Notes under the pieces: generated by a model | The model's input: only the letters and a program-made list of their open reading frames with translations | Database searches by the model: none | What the model was told of the DNA's origin: nothing | In this document: positions 29,457 to 37,835 of the stretch, piece by piece | Position numbering within the stretch: the stretch's first letter is position 1 | Layout of the letters: each line of letters starts with the position of its first letter | Position numbers and translations under genes: made by a program | Source: Massilia sp. BSC265 | Lineage (GTDB): Bacteria > Pseudomonadota > Gammaproteobacteria > Burkholderiales > Burkholderiaceae_D | Reading direction: 5' to 3' | NCBI RefSeq assembly: GCF_000740675.1 | Contig: NZ_JPXI01000042.1 | Location: 186,001 to 250,000 of the forward strand | DNA length: 64,000 bases

Positions 29457-29472
29457 TGTTTCACGTGGAACA
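29457..29472. promoter_or_regulatory. parS site 3
   Basis: A third identical TGTTTCACGTGGAACA, 48 bases after site 2 and one base before the stop of the TSUP permease gene. Confidence 0.92.
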
Positions 29473-29473
29473 A

Positions 29474-30244
29474 TCACCACCCTATCGTCTTGAAAGCATC
29501 GTAGGCCGTCTTCAGGATCAAGCCAGATACGACCACGAGGAACAACTTACGCACGAAACCGCTGCCGTGCTTCAGCGCCAGCTTGGTACCCACCAGCGAC
29601 CCCGCAATCTGGCACCCTGCCATCATCAGGCCGAGTTGCCACAGCAGGTGGCCGCTATAACCGAACCACAGCAAGGCCGAAAAATTACAGGCGACGTTGA
29701 CAATCTTGGCCGCCGCCGATGCGCCAAGGAAATCGAACCCGAAGAAACGCACGAACAGGAAGATCAAGAAACTGCCGGTACCCGGACCAAAGAAGCCGTC
29801 GTAGAAGCCGATGGCGGCACCGATGCCGATGGCCCAGTAGCGCTCGGCCAAGCCGCTATGCACGGGCGCATGCACGGCGCCAAGGTCTTTCTTCTTGAAG
29901 GTATAGACCGCGACGGCAACGAGGATGATCGGCAGCAGTGTACGTACAAAATCTGCCGGCACGCGAGTGACCGTCCATGCGCCGGCGAAGGACAGCACAA
30001 AGGCCGCCAGCGCGGCCGGCGCTGCGGTGCTCCAGGCCACCCTCACCCGCCGCGCGTAATTCACGGCCGCGGCACCGGTGCCGAAGATGCTGGCAAACTT
30101 GTTCGTCCCCAGCAGTGTCGCAGGAACCTCTCTGGGCAAAACCGAAAAAATCGCGGGAATCTGGATCAGGCCGCCGCCACCGACAACGGCATCGACCAGG
30201 CCGGCGGTGAAAGCAGCCACGCCAAGCCAAGCAAAATCAATCAT
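29474..30244 (-). CDS. TSUP (TauE/SafE) family permease
   Basis: A 256-residue membrane protein with about eight helices. The first conserved half has GLVDAVVGGGGLIQIPAI and GTNKFASIFGT; the second has GFYDGFFGPGTGSFLIF, the duplicated TSUP signature. These permeases export sulfite, sulfonates or organic sulfur compounds; the substrate is not known here. The ATG at 30244 places the first helix correctly. Confidence 0.88.
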   Translation of the reverse strand: MIDFAWLGVAAFTAGLVDAVVGGGGLIQIPAIFSVLPREVPATLLGTNKFASIFGTGAAAVNYARRVRVAWSTAAPAALAAFVLSFAGAWTVTRVPADFVRTLLPIILVAVAVYTFKKKDLGAVHAPVHSGLAERYWAIGIGAAIGFYDGFFGPGTGSFLIFLFVRFFGFDFLGASAAAKIVNVACNFSALLWFGYSGHLLWQLGLMMAGCQIAGSLVGTKLALKHGSGFVRKLFLVVVSGLILKTAYDAFKTIGW

Positions 30245-30673
30245 GGGAAACACTGGAGGAATGCAGAGGCTGCATTGTACGGCAGAGCCCTGCCTTCCAG
30301 CATCAAACTGCCGCCAAGTCACAAGCCCGATGGGTTAAGCGTCGACCACCAAGCAAACGAAAGACATGCTGCTTGCGGAGCGTCGCTGCGCTGGGTAAGC
30401 CGACATGGCCGTCCCCAATGCCGCTCCGACGTTGGGCTTGCCGCCGGCAGCGAGGAAGCAAGGGGCCAAACACTACGTGCTGCGATGCAACAACGAACCA
30501 AGATGACGGGGATCGAAACGCGCCTGCGCCAAGTCGGCATCCACGAAACCGACCTCGACCTTCTTGCAGCAGGCGCCATGCTGCAGACCAGGCTGCTCGG
30601 CAACAATCCGCGCGAGCTCACCCGTGCGACGCACGCGCGATCTACGCAACTACACGCTAGTGCCTTGTCGCAT
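30245..30673. other. 429-base gap without a supported gene
   Basis: This stretch lies between the TSUP permease start and the hydrolase stop. Several frames are open, but their residue content (arginine, serine and cysteine-rich) looks like non-coding high-GC DNA and none has a good ribosome site or recognisable motif. It may be a decayed gene. Confidence 0.45.
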
Positions 30674-31495
30674 CTAGGGGGAGCGCAGGAAATCGAGCAA
30701 CAGCGCGTTGAGAGGGCCGGCCGCGGTAACCTGCATCCAGTGCCCCGCCCCACTCAGGCGCTCATAACGGAAACCGGCGCGGCAGTGGTGGCGGGTATCC
30801 CGCATCTGCTTCTCGCCCAGTGCCGGGTCATGGTCGCTCCAGACACCCATTACCGGCACTTCGACCGGACACCAATGGTGTGGCCGGCCCAGCTTGAGGT
30901 TGGCGCGGTAGTAGTTCAGCGCCGCGGTGAGGCGCCCTTCCGGTTCCAGCGCGGCGCGCCAGAGCGCCATCTGGTCGCGGCTCGGCGCCACCTGACGCAG
31001 GAAGAACCAGTCGTTGGCGCGGATCGCAGCTTCGGCAACCACCGGCATCAAGAAACCCAGGATATACCAGAGACGCATCTGCTGGGCCAGACCGGCATTG
31101 GCGATCGCTGCCGGGTGCCCGGTGGACAGGGCCACGAAACGCTCGAAGCGCTGCGGCGCGTTCATGCACAGCTGCCAGCCGACCGCCCCGCCCCAGTCGT
31201 GGCCGACGAGCGCGGCCTTTTCCAGGCCCAGCCTGTCCATCAGGCCGAGGATGTCGCAGCACAGGAACTCGATCGCATACGCGCCGATGCTGTGAGGCGC
31301 GTCGGTCTTGCCATAACCGCGCATGTCCGGCGCGATGACACGCCAGCCCGCCGCCGCCAGGGCCGGCATCTGGAAACGCCAGAGCGCATGGGTATCAGGA
31401 AAGCCGTGCAGCAGGATGACGGCCGGGCCCTCGCCCGCACTGGCGTAGTGCAGACGCAGGCCGTGGACGTCGACGTAGTGGGATTCCAGGTCCAT
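30674..31495 (-). CDS. alpha/beta hydrolase, epoxide-hydrolase-like
   Basis: A 273-residue enzyme. The oxyanion motif is LLHGFPDTHALWR, the nucleophile aspartate sits in VGHDWGGAVGW, a cap-domain tyrosine in LNYYRANLK, and the catalytic histidine in GAGHWMQV. Asp rather than Ser as nucleophile and the cap tyrosine point to soluble epoxide hydrolases or related dehalogenases. The ATG at 31495 has GGAG 6 bases upstream. Confidence 0.85.
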   Translation of the reverse strand: MDLESHYVDVHGLRLHYASAGEGPAVILLHGFPDTHALWRFQMPALAAAGWRVIAPDMRGYGKTDAPHSIGAYAIEFLCCDILGLMDRLGLEKAALVGHDWGGAVGWQLCMNAPQRFERFVALSTGHPAAIANAGLAQQMRLWYILGFLMPVVAEAAIRANDWFFLRQVAPSRDQMALWRAALEPEGRLTAALNYYRANLKLGRPHHWCPVEVPVMGVWSDHDPALGEKQMRDTRHHCRAGFRYERLSGAGHWMQVTAAGPLNALLLDFLRSP

Positions 31496-31790
31496 GATTA
31501 CTCCGGTAGCCAGGGTGCAGCCGTTTGGGTCACGCGCCTGCTGCCATTCTGCGGCGACATGCGAGCAATACACCTATCTCGCCAACAATACCACGCCAGA
31601 ACAAGAGAACGCAGACAATCAATACAGGTAGACCATCACCAGGGCATTCGACAGATCCAGCAGAGCGAACAAACCCCTGCGCAGTGCGGACGCGCCATCT
31701 CGGCGCATGCCGCTTGTGCTTCTTGCACGTCTGCCCCCCTGCTACACTGGCAGGTACCGTCCTGCTGTCGAGTCAAACAAGAAAGCCAAT

Positions 31791-32288
31791 GTGGGTATTG
31801 AAAAGCCGTCATCCCCTCCTCTGAAAGAACGATGCATCGGCTGGCTCGTCATTCTGTTTGCCTTGGCACTCGGATTGTTCACTTTTAATCGATGCATCGA
31901 CAAACTGCGGTCGGCGTGGTGGCCAGCCATGCACGCTGAAGTCCTGAGCAGCGATGTGAGCAGGCGCGTCAAGTCCGGTGCCTGGTGTGTTCAGTTGCGT
32001 TACCAGTACGTCATCGATAACAAGGCTTTCGCATCCAGCAGACTGTCGTTGGAGAACAGGGTGGCCTGCTATCGGGACAAGCAGCTTGCCCATGCCCTGT
32101 TGGGACGGTTCCAGCCGGGCGCCAAGGTCGCGATTCGCTACGATCCGTCCGATCCAGAAAAATCCATCATCGATGTCGATGGTGTGGATTGTTCGGATCT
32201 TGTTTTCCTGGCGTCAGCGATCGTTCTTCTGGCAGCCGGGATCCTTCTCCTCAAGAGAGGCGCAACGGGTTCCAGACGACAAGGCTGA
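31791..32288 (+). CDS. DUF3592 domain membrane protein
   Basis: A protein of about 165 residues with two membrane helices (WLVILFALALGLF near the N-terminus, LVFLASAIVLLAAGILLL near the C-terminus) around a beta-rich domain with VQLRYQYVIDNKAF and VAIRYDPSDPEKSII, the DUF3592 signature. The start is uncertain: GTG at 31791 gives a typical N-terminus, while an ATG at 31707 would add 28 residues. Function unknown. Confidence 0.65.
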   Translation: MGIEKPSSPPLKERCIGWLVILFALALGLFTFNRCIDKLRSAWWPAMHAEVLSSDVSRRVKSGAWCVQLRYQYVIDNKAFASSRLSLENRVACYRDKQLAHALLGRFQPGAKVAIRYDPSDPEKSIIDVDGVDCSDLVFLASAIVLLAAGILLLKRGATGSRRQG

Positions 32289-32324
32289 GCGTCCTCTTGC
32301 ATACGTGCTCAGCTCCTGGCCATG

Positions 32325-33956
32325 TCAGAGGCTCTCACGCTGGGCAAGGATGTCCCGCGCCGCCTTTTCCGCAATCATGATGGTCGGGGAATTCGTATTC
32401 CCGGAGGTGATGAAGGGCATGATCGAGGCATCGACGACACGCAGTTTGCCGATGCCACGCACCCTCAAGCGGCTGTCCACGACCGCCAGCGGATCGTCTG
32501 TCCTGCCCATGCGACAAGTGCCGACGGGATGGAAAATCGTGGTGCCGACCAGCCCTGCTGCATGGGCAAGTTCTTCCTCGCTCTGGTATTGCGGGCCAGG
32601 CATGAACTCTTCGGGACGGTATTTGGCCAGCGCGGGGGCGGACACGATCCGACGCGTCAGCGCCAGCGCCGCTGCCGCGATCTTGCGGTCGGCCTCGGTG
32701 CTCAGGTAGTTCGGCGTGATCTTCGGTGGTGCATAGCTGTCGCCGGAGGCAATGCGCACGTGCCCCCTTGATGTCGGCTGCAGGTTGCACACGCTGGCCG
32801 TGAAGGCCGAAAAACGGTGCAGCGGATCGCCGAACTTGTCCAGCGACAAAGGCTGGACATGGTACTGCAAATTCGGCGCAGCCAGGTCCGGCGAGGACTT
32901 GGCGAAAGCACCCAGCTGGGACGGCGCCATCGACATCGGGCCGCTCCGGAAAAACGCATATTCCAGCCCGATAAGACTCTTCCCGAACCAGTTGGTGGCA
33001 CTCGTGTTCAGGGTTTTCACGCCCCGGACCTTGAAAATCATGCGCAGTTGCAGGTGGTCCTGCAGGTTGCCGCCGACGCCGGGCAGATCCATGCGCGGTG
33101 CGATGCCATGGCGCTGGAGTTCGCTCGCATCGCCAATGCCGGACAGCTGGAGGATCTGGGGCGAACCCACCGCGCCAGCCGCCAGCAGGGTCTCGCGGTG
33201 CGCCGTTGCCGTAAAAGCCTGTCCGCCGCCGGTGAACTGGACGCCGGTGCAGACTTTGCCCTGCTCCGTGTCCTCGAACAGCAGGCGTTCGACGTGGCAG
33301 CCGGTCATGATGGTCAGGTTCGGCCGTTTCGAGGCCGGTTTCAGGAAAGCCTTCGCCGTATTCAGGCGGATGCCGCGCCGCTGGTTCACCTCGAAATAGG
33401 CGGAACCTTCGCCAAGACCGGCGTTCAAATCATCGATTTTCGGAATGCCGGTCTGGAGCGCCGCTTCACGAAACGTGTCCAGGATCTTCCATGACAGCCG
33501 CTGCTTTTCCACCCGCCACTCGCCGCCGGCGCCATGCAGTTCGCTCGCCCCCAGGTAATGGTCCTCGCTGCGCTTGAACAGCGGCAGCACCTCTTCCCAG
33601 CGCCAGGAATCATCGCCCGCGACCATCGCCCAACGCTCGTAATCCGCAGGCTGGCCGCGCATGTAGATCATGCCGTTGATCGACGAACTGCCGCCCAGTA
33701 CCTTGCCCCGCGGGTAGATCAGGGCCCTGCCGTGCAGGCCGGGATCGGCCTCGGTGCGCAGCAGCCAGTCCGTACGCGGATTGCCGATGCAATGCAGGTA
33801 GCCGACCGGGATGTGGATCCACATGTAATCGTCACGGCCGCCCGCTTCCAGCAGCAGGACTTCGACGCCGGGGTGACGTGTCAGCCGGTTCGCCAGCACG
33901 CAGCCCGACGTGCCCCCGCCGACGACGATGTAGTCGTACTGGCCAGCGGAGGTCAA
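32325..33956 (-). CDS. GMC family FAD-dependent oxidoreductase (choline dehydrogenase-like)
   Basis: A 543-residue glucose-methanol-choline oxidoreductase. The FAD site is VVGGGTSGCVLANRL from residue 11, the first GMC signature is GKVLGGSSSINGMIY, and the catalytic histidine lies in HPVGTCRMG, followed by NTNSPTIMIAEKAA. Members oxidise alcohols such as choline or long-chain alcohols and pass electrons to the respiratory chain. No bet genes are adjacent, so choline is not certain. Its promoter lies next to the putative origin. Confidence 0.9.
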   Translation of the reverse strand: MTSAGQYDYIVVGGGTSGCVLANRLTRHPGVEVLLLEAGGRDDYMWIHIPVGYLHCIGNPRTDWLLRTEADPGLHGRALIYPRGKVLGGSSSINGMIYMRGQPADYERWAMVAGDDSWRWEEVLPLFKRSEDHYLGASELHGAGGEWRVEKQRLSWKILDTFREAALQTGIPKIDDLNAGLGEGSAYFEVNQRRGIRLNTAKAFLKPASKRPNLTIMTGCHVERLLFEDTEQGKVCTGVQFTGGGQAFTATAHRETLLAAGAVGSPQILQLSGIGDASELQRHGIAPRMDLPGVGGNLQDHLQLRMIFKVRGVKTLNTSATNWFGKSLIGLEYAFFRSGPMSMAPSQLGAFAKSSPDLAAPNLQYHVQPLSLDKFGDPLHRFSAFTASVCNLQPTSRGHVRIASGDSYAPPKITPNYLSTEADRKIAAAALALTRRIVSAPALAKYRPEEFMPGPQYQSEEELAHAAGLVGTTIFHPVGTCRMGRTDDPLAVVDSRLRVRGIGKLRVVDASIMPFITSGNTNSPTIMIAEKAARDILAQRESL

Positions 33957-34147
33957 GGCTGGCGTTCCCGGACGACGCTGGCATTGCCGCGCTCGCCATG
34001 ATCGTCATGGCACAGCGAACGCGAACCGCCGCACTTCGGTTCACGTGGCAAAGGCTTACGAAACAGCGCGTCGAGATCCACCAGGCCCTCCGTTCATCAT
34101 TCGTTGAGGCAAGCTTACCAGATCGTAAACGGAAGTCCAGAGCCCAC

Positions 34148-34383
34148 CTGTGGATAAGGCTCTTGATATCCACAGGTCTGTTTTGTGCAGAACTGAGGGA
34201 GTTTAGGGATGCGCAAAATCTTGTCCAGTTTTTGCACTGCCTTCACGCGCCAGTGGTGCACTGGCTTATACGCTCGATAAGCACATGATTTTTCGAGCGT
34301 TAACTGTTTTGTCCACAAGCTGGGGCTGGCGTTAACCACTACTACTACCGTTGTATACAAATGTTGGTTGTAAACCTTCAGAA
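34148..34383. repeat. origin module A
   Basis: The order of elements is inverted DnaA-box pair TGTGGATAA (34149-34157) and ATATCCACA (34166-34174), TGTGCAGAAC (34184-34193), TGTCCAGTTT (34222), a GTTAAC (34299-34304), box-like TTGTCCACA (34309-34317), a GC-rich spacer, the triplet run CTACTACTA (34339-34347), then the palindrome TTGTATACAA (34351-34360). An A/T-only run follows the module. It is the most diverged of the three copies. Confidence 0.75.
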
Positions 34384-34384
34384 C

Positions 34385-34405
34385 ATTTTTAAAAAAAAAT
34401 TTTTT
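34385..34405. other. A/T-only tract beside origin module A
   Basis: A run of 21 bases made only of A and T, chiefly a T5, A9 and T6 series, in an otherwise GC-rich genome. It follows module A by 2 bases and is a candidate DNA-unwinding or bent-DNA element. Confidence 0.55.
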
Positions 34406-34661
34406 GCCACCGTGGCACTCTGTCGACATCCACCAACTCTCAGCGACAGGCACAAGCTCTCACAGTGGCTGACATCCCGGATGCAAGCTCGCCGGCAGTC
34501 AAGTCGATCAGAAGCTGAGCACCGTCCCCACCCTCGATGCCGACAGGCCTGGCGACATCAATGCATGCGCATTGGCAGCGCACCAGCTCGACAGCTTGTC
34601 AGCGCCTCTGGACGGTTTGCAGTGCACCTCTGCCCTGCAAACGGCTCGCCTTCGAGCTCAT

Positions 34662-34882
34662 CTGTGGAAAACCGCTGGGATATCCACAGGAACGAATGTG
34701 CAGAACAACCCGTTAACCCGGTGTGCCTGAATTCTGTCCAAGTTTCCTCCAGTTCAAACACAAGCCTTGTACAGCAGGTTAACGTGCTCGTAAACCATTG
34801 ACGCTGTGGAGAAAACTCTTCTTATCCACACCAAATTGCGCGTTTACTATTACTACCAGTTTGTATACAAACTTGTTTACTA
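34662..34882. repeat. origin module B
   Basis: The same order as module A: TGTGGAAAA (34663-34671) and ATATCCACA (34680-34688), TGTGCAGAAC (34697-34706), TGTCCAAGTTT (34735), GTTAAC, TGTGGAGAA (34805-34813), the perfect DnaA box TTATCCACA (34822-34830), a 16-base GC-containing spacer, the triplets CTA-TTA-CTA (34847-34855), and TTGTATACAA (34861-34870). Confidence 0.78.
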
Positions 34883-35057
34883 CAACAATAAAACCAAGAG
34901 CGCGGATCCGCCCTGTTCGCGTCAGCCTGAACACTTGCCGACCAACAACACTGTTCGCCACCACCTGGCCTGCACTGTCACGCGCATCGGCTGCAGACCA
35001 CCAGCTGTCCGCAGACTGGCTGCCAAACCGCTGTTCAGCGCATGTTTGCTGGCGCGA

Positions 35058-35281
35058 CTGTGGAAAAGTCGAGGTATATCCACAGGATCGCTTGTGCAGA
35101 ACGCGACCATTCCTGCGTCACGCGAAAACTGTCCAAGTTTCGTTCAAACGCCACACACGCTTTGTTCAGCCGGTAAACGCTCGCGTAAACCCCTGATACT
35201 GTGGAGTAAACGCGAGTTATCAACAGAAGAGGCCGCGTTTACTATCTACTACCAGCTTTATATACAAACTTTAGTTAACTA
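35058..35281. repeat. origin module C
   Basis: The same order again: TGTGGAAAA (35059-35067) and ATATCCACA (35076-35084), TGTGCAGAAC (35093-35102), TGTCCAAGTTT (35130), TGTGGAGTA (35200-35208), TTATCAACA (35217-35225), a 16-base spacer with GGCCGCG, three CTA triplets with one inserted base (35242-35251), and TATATACAA. It ends in TTAGTTAACTAA, 120 bases before the acetyltransferase gene. Confidence 0.78.
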
Positions 35282-35401
35282 ATACCCTGAAGCGCTGCGC
35301 TGCCCGGAAAGTCTGGAAAAGCCCCGGAAAAGCAGCTTTTGCTGGCCTCACGCTCGTAAGACAAGCAAAATGCACGCTCAAGCGTCCGAATCAGCGGCCT
35401 C

Positions 35402-35848
35402 ATGAGTTCGATTAAACCGTGCACAAGCGTTGAACAAGCCGGCTGGCTGCAGCTGCGCATGGCCTTGTGGCTTGACGATCGCGACAAACACTTGCAGGAA
35501 ATGCAGGAGCTATGTGCACAACCCGGCCGTTATGCACAGTTCATCGCCTGCTCGCGCCTTGGAGAGCCTCAGGGACTGGTCGAAGTGGCGCTGCGCAGCG
35601 ATTACGTCAACGGCACCGCGTCGTCTCCTGTCGGCTTCCTGGAAGGCCTGTACGTCGATCCAGCCTTCCGTAAGCAGGGAATCGCTGCCATGCTGGTGCA
35701 AACCGCGGAAGAATGGGTTAGGCGCCAGGGCTGCACGGAGATGGCGTCGGATGCCTTGCTCGAGAATACGGCGAGCCATGCCATGCACCGGGCGCTGGGA
35801 TTTGCCGAAACCGAGCGTGTGGTCTACTTCCGCAAGCTGCTTTCATAA
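35402..35848 (+). CDS. aminoglycoside 6'-N-acetyltransferase-like GNAT protein
   Basis: A 148-residue GNAT acetyltransferase. SDYVNGTASSPVGFLEG (66-82), the acetyl-CoA loop RKQGIAA (90-96), ASDALLENTASHAMHRALGF (115-134) and ETERVVYFRK (136-145) closely resemble AAC(6')-I enzymes such as those of Acinetobacter. It would transfer an acetyl group to the 6'-amine of aminoglycosides, or a related natural amine. The chromosomal setting, without mobile elements, suggests an intrinsic gene. Resistance is a possibility from family resemblance, not shown. It starts 120 bases after the origin modules. Confidence 0.82.
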   Translation: MSSIKPCTSVEQAGWLQLRMALWLDDRDKHLQEMQELCAQPGRYAQFIACSRLGEPQGLVEVALRSDYVNGTASSPVGFLEGLYVDPAFRKQGIAAMLVQTAEEWVRRQGCTEMASDALLENTASHAMHRALGFAETERVVYFRKLLS

Positions 35849-35876
35849 TAAAAACGCAAGAAAAACAAGGAAAAAC

Positions 35877-36656
35877 ATGCGACTGGGGATCATCAGTGCG
35901 CTGTACGAAGAACAGCTGGGGCTCGTAGAAGCCATGAGAGGGCCCGCCAAGCTCATCCATGGCATGCGCGAGTACTGGGCAGGAACACTGTGGGAAATCG
36001 ACGCTGTGTGCGTTCTATCGCGAATTGGCAAGGTTGCAGCTGCCATGACAGCCACAACGCTTGTGGAGAAGTTCGGAGTTACCCACATCCTCTTTACCGG
36101 CGTGGCCGGCGCAGGGGATAGAACGGTGCAGGTGGGCGATATCGTGGTGGCGGAAGCCCTGGTCCAGCACGACATGGATGCGAGCCCGCTCTTCCCCCGT
36201 TTCGAGGTGCCATTGACTGGCCTGACGCACTTCCAGCCCGATCTGCAGCTGTCGATGCGCCTGTCGCGCGCCGCCCATGACTTTCTCGAGCAGGATTTCA
36301 CCAGTGCGATCGGCGAGGGCGAACGGCGCGAATTCCGCCTGGTGCAGCCCCGCGTGCACCGCGGCCTGGTGGCGAGCGGCGACCAGTTCATGGCCGACCG
36401 CCTGCGCCTGAATGCGCTCAACGAGGCCCTTCCCGGCCTGGTGGCGGTCGAAATGGAAGGCGCCGCGGTGGCGCAGGTGTGCCACGAGCTCGGCGTGCCC
36501 TGCGCCGTCATCCGTACCATCTCCGACAACGCCAATGAAAACGCGGCCACCGATTTCATGCGATTCGTGAAATCGGTGGCCGCGCAGTACGCTTTCCAGA
36601 TTACCCGGCGGGTGTGCCGGGACTTGGCGAATGCGCCCTTGTCGGTGCAAACCTAG
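35877..36656 (+). CDS. 5'-methylthioadenosine/S-adenosylhomocysteine nucleosidase
   Basis: A 259-residue member of the nucleoside phosphorylase/nucleosidase superfamily. It begins MRLGIISALYEE like MtnN, with FTGVAGAGD, VEMEGAAVAQV and RTISDNAN as the substrate-binding motifs. It would split MTA and SAH and so feed methionine and SAM recycling. AGGA lies 7 bases before the ATG. It may be co-transcribed with the acetyltransferase 28 bases upstream and overlaps the convergent ald stop by 4 bases. Confidence 0.88.
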   Translation: MRLGIISALYEEQLGLVEAMRGPAKLIHGMREYWAGTLWEIDAVCVLSRIGKVAAAMTATTLVEKFGVTHILFTGVAGAGDRTVQVGDIVVAEALVQHDMDASPLFPRFEVPLTGLTHFQPDLQLSMRLSRAAHDFLEQDFTSAIGEGERREFRLVQPRVHRGLVASGDQFMADRLRLNALNEALPGLVAVEMEGAAVAQVCHELGVPCAVIRTISDNANENAATDFMRFVKSVAAQYAFQITRRVCRDLANAPLSVQT

Positions 36657-37768
36657 CCCAGCAGCGACTCTGCCGGCACGTAGTCGACCTTGAGGTCCCG
36701 GGCGACGGCTTCGTAAGTGACCTTGCCCTGGCAGACGTTCAGGCCGTTGCGCAGGTGGACGTCGTCCGACAATGCCTGCCGCCAGCCCTTGGTCGCCAGT
36801 GCCACGGCGTGGCCGATGGTTGCGTTGTTGAGCGCGAAGGTGGAGGTGCGCGCCACCGCGCCCGGCATGTTCGCCACGCAGTAGTGGATCACGCCGTCGA
36901 CCACGAACGTCGGATCGGCATGGGTGGTCGGGTGCGAGGTCTCGAAGCAGCCACCCTGGTCGATCGCCACGTCCACCACCACCGCGCCCTTCCTCATGCG
37001 CGCGATCATGTCGCGGGTGACCAGCTTCGGCGCCGCGGCACCCGGCACCAGCACGCCGCCGATCACCAGGTCGCTTGATACCACCGCCTCTTCGATCGCA
37101 TGCGCGTTGGAGTAGAGCGTGGAGATGCGGTTGCCGTAGACCAGGTCGAGCTGGCGCAGGCGGTCGACGTTCTTGTCGAGCACCGTCACGCGCGCACCGG
37201 TACCGACGGCCATCTGCAGCGCATTGGTGCCGACCACGCCGGCGCCGATGATCACCACGTGGGCGGCGGCGACGCCCGGGACGCCGCCCAGCAGCAGGCC
37301 CATGCCGCCCTTCGATTTTTCCAGGTGCGCGGCGCCGGCCTGGATCGCCATGCGGCCGGCCACTTCGCTCATCGGCGCCAGCAGCGGCAGGCCGCCGCCC
37401 GCGCCGGTGATGGTTTCGTAGGCGATGCAGACCGCGCCGGATTTCACCAGGGCAGCGGTTTGTTCGGGATCCGGCGCCAGGTGCAGGTAGGTGTAGAGCA
37501 CCTGTCCTTCGCGCAGCATCGCGCACTCAAGAGGCTGCGGCTCCTTGACCTTGACGATCATGTCGGCGCGCGCGAAGACTTCCCTGGCCGTCTCCACGAT
37601 GCTGGCGCCGGCCGCCATGTACTGCTCGTCCGAGAGCCCGATCTGCTCGCCGGCGCCGCGCTGCACGACGACGTCGACACCGCGTAACGTCAATTCGCGC
37701 ACCGAGGGCGGGGTCAGCCCGACACGGTACTCGTGATTCTTGATCTCCTTTGGTACGCCAACAAGCAT
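36653..37768 (-). CDS. ald: alanine dehydrogenase
   Basis: A 371-residue NAD-dependent enzyme interconverting L-alanine and pyruvate plus ammonia. Arg15, Lys75 and His96 sit at the canonical active-site positions (EYRVGLTP, VKEPQP, YLHLAPD), and the NAD site is IIGAGVVGTNAL. GGAGG lies 5 bases before the ATG at 37768, which decides the start. Confidence 0.95.
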   Translation of the reverse strand: MLVGVPKEIKNHEYRVGLTPPSVRELTLRGVDVVVQRGAGEQIGLSDEQYMAAGASIVETAREVFARADMIVKVKEPQPLECAMLREGQVLYTYLHLAPDPEQTAALVKSGAVCIAYETITGAGGGLPLLAPMSEVAGRMAIQAGAAHLEKSKGGMGLLLGGVPGVAAAHVVIIGAGVVGTNALQMAVGTGARVTVLDKNVDRLRQLDLVYGNRISTLYSNAHAIEEAVVSSDLVIGGVLVPGAAAPKLVTRDMIARMRKGAVVVDVAIDQGGCFETSHPTTHADPTFVVDGVIHYCVANMPGAVARTSTFALNNATIGHAVALATKGWRQALSDDVHLRNGLNVCQGKVTYEAVARDLKVDYVPAESLLG

Positions 37769-37835
37769 GTCTACCTCCAAGTTTTATAAGAATGAGACTC
37801 CTGCTTTGCTACGCTACTCCTGCTTTGAAGATTTT

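Larger units (their letters stand above)
34141..35290. other. oriC: putative chromosomal replication origin (oriC), tripartite
   Basis: A 1.4-kb non-coding stretch between the GMC gene and the acetyltransferase gene holds three related modules beginning at 34148, 34662 and 35058. Perfect DnaA boxes (TTATCCACA or complement) are at 34149-34157 and 34822-34830, and TTATCAACA is at 35217-35225. Six one-mismatch boxes also occur. An A/T-only tract lies at 34385-34405. Nearby parAB, parS, mnmG and the atp operon match the gene order around many bacterial origins. dnaA is not in the window, so the call rests on sequence pattern and context. Confidence 0.8.

Noticed and set aside
30319..30753. Minus-strand frame of 144 codons between the permease and hydrolase genes
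   Set aside because: It overlaps the 3' end of the hydrolase gene, is rich in Arg, Ser and Cys, and has no motif. This is the usual pattern of a frame opposite high-GC DNA.
29402..31801. Very long plus-strand frame of 799 codons
   Set aside because: It runs opposite the permease and hydrolase genes, which have clear family motifs, and its product is His, Gln and Arg-rich without a domain. It is a shadow frame.
34037..34052. CGGTTCACGTGGCAAA as a fourth parS site
   Set aside because: Only about 12 of 16 positions match the three clear sites, and both outer arms are broken. Binding cannot be claimed.
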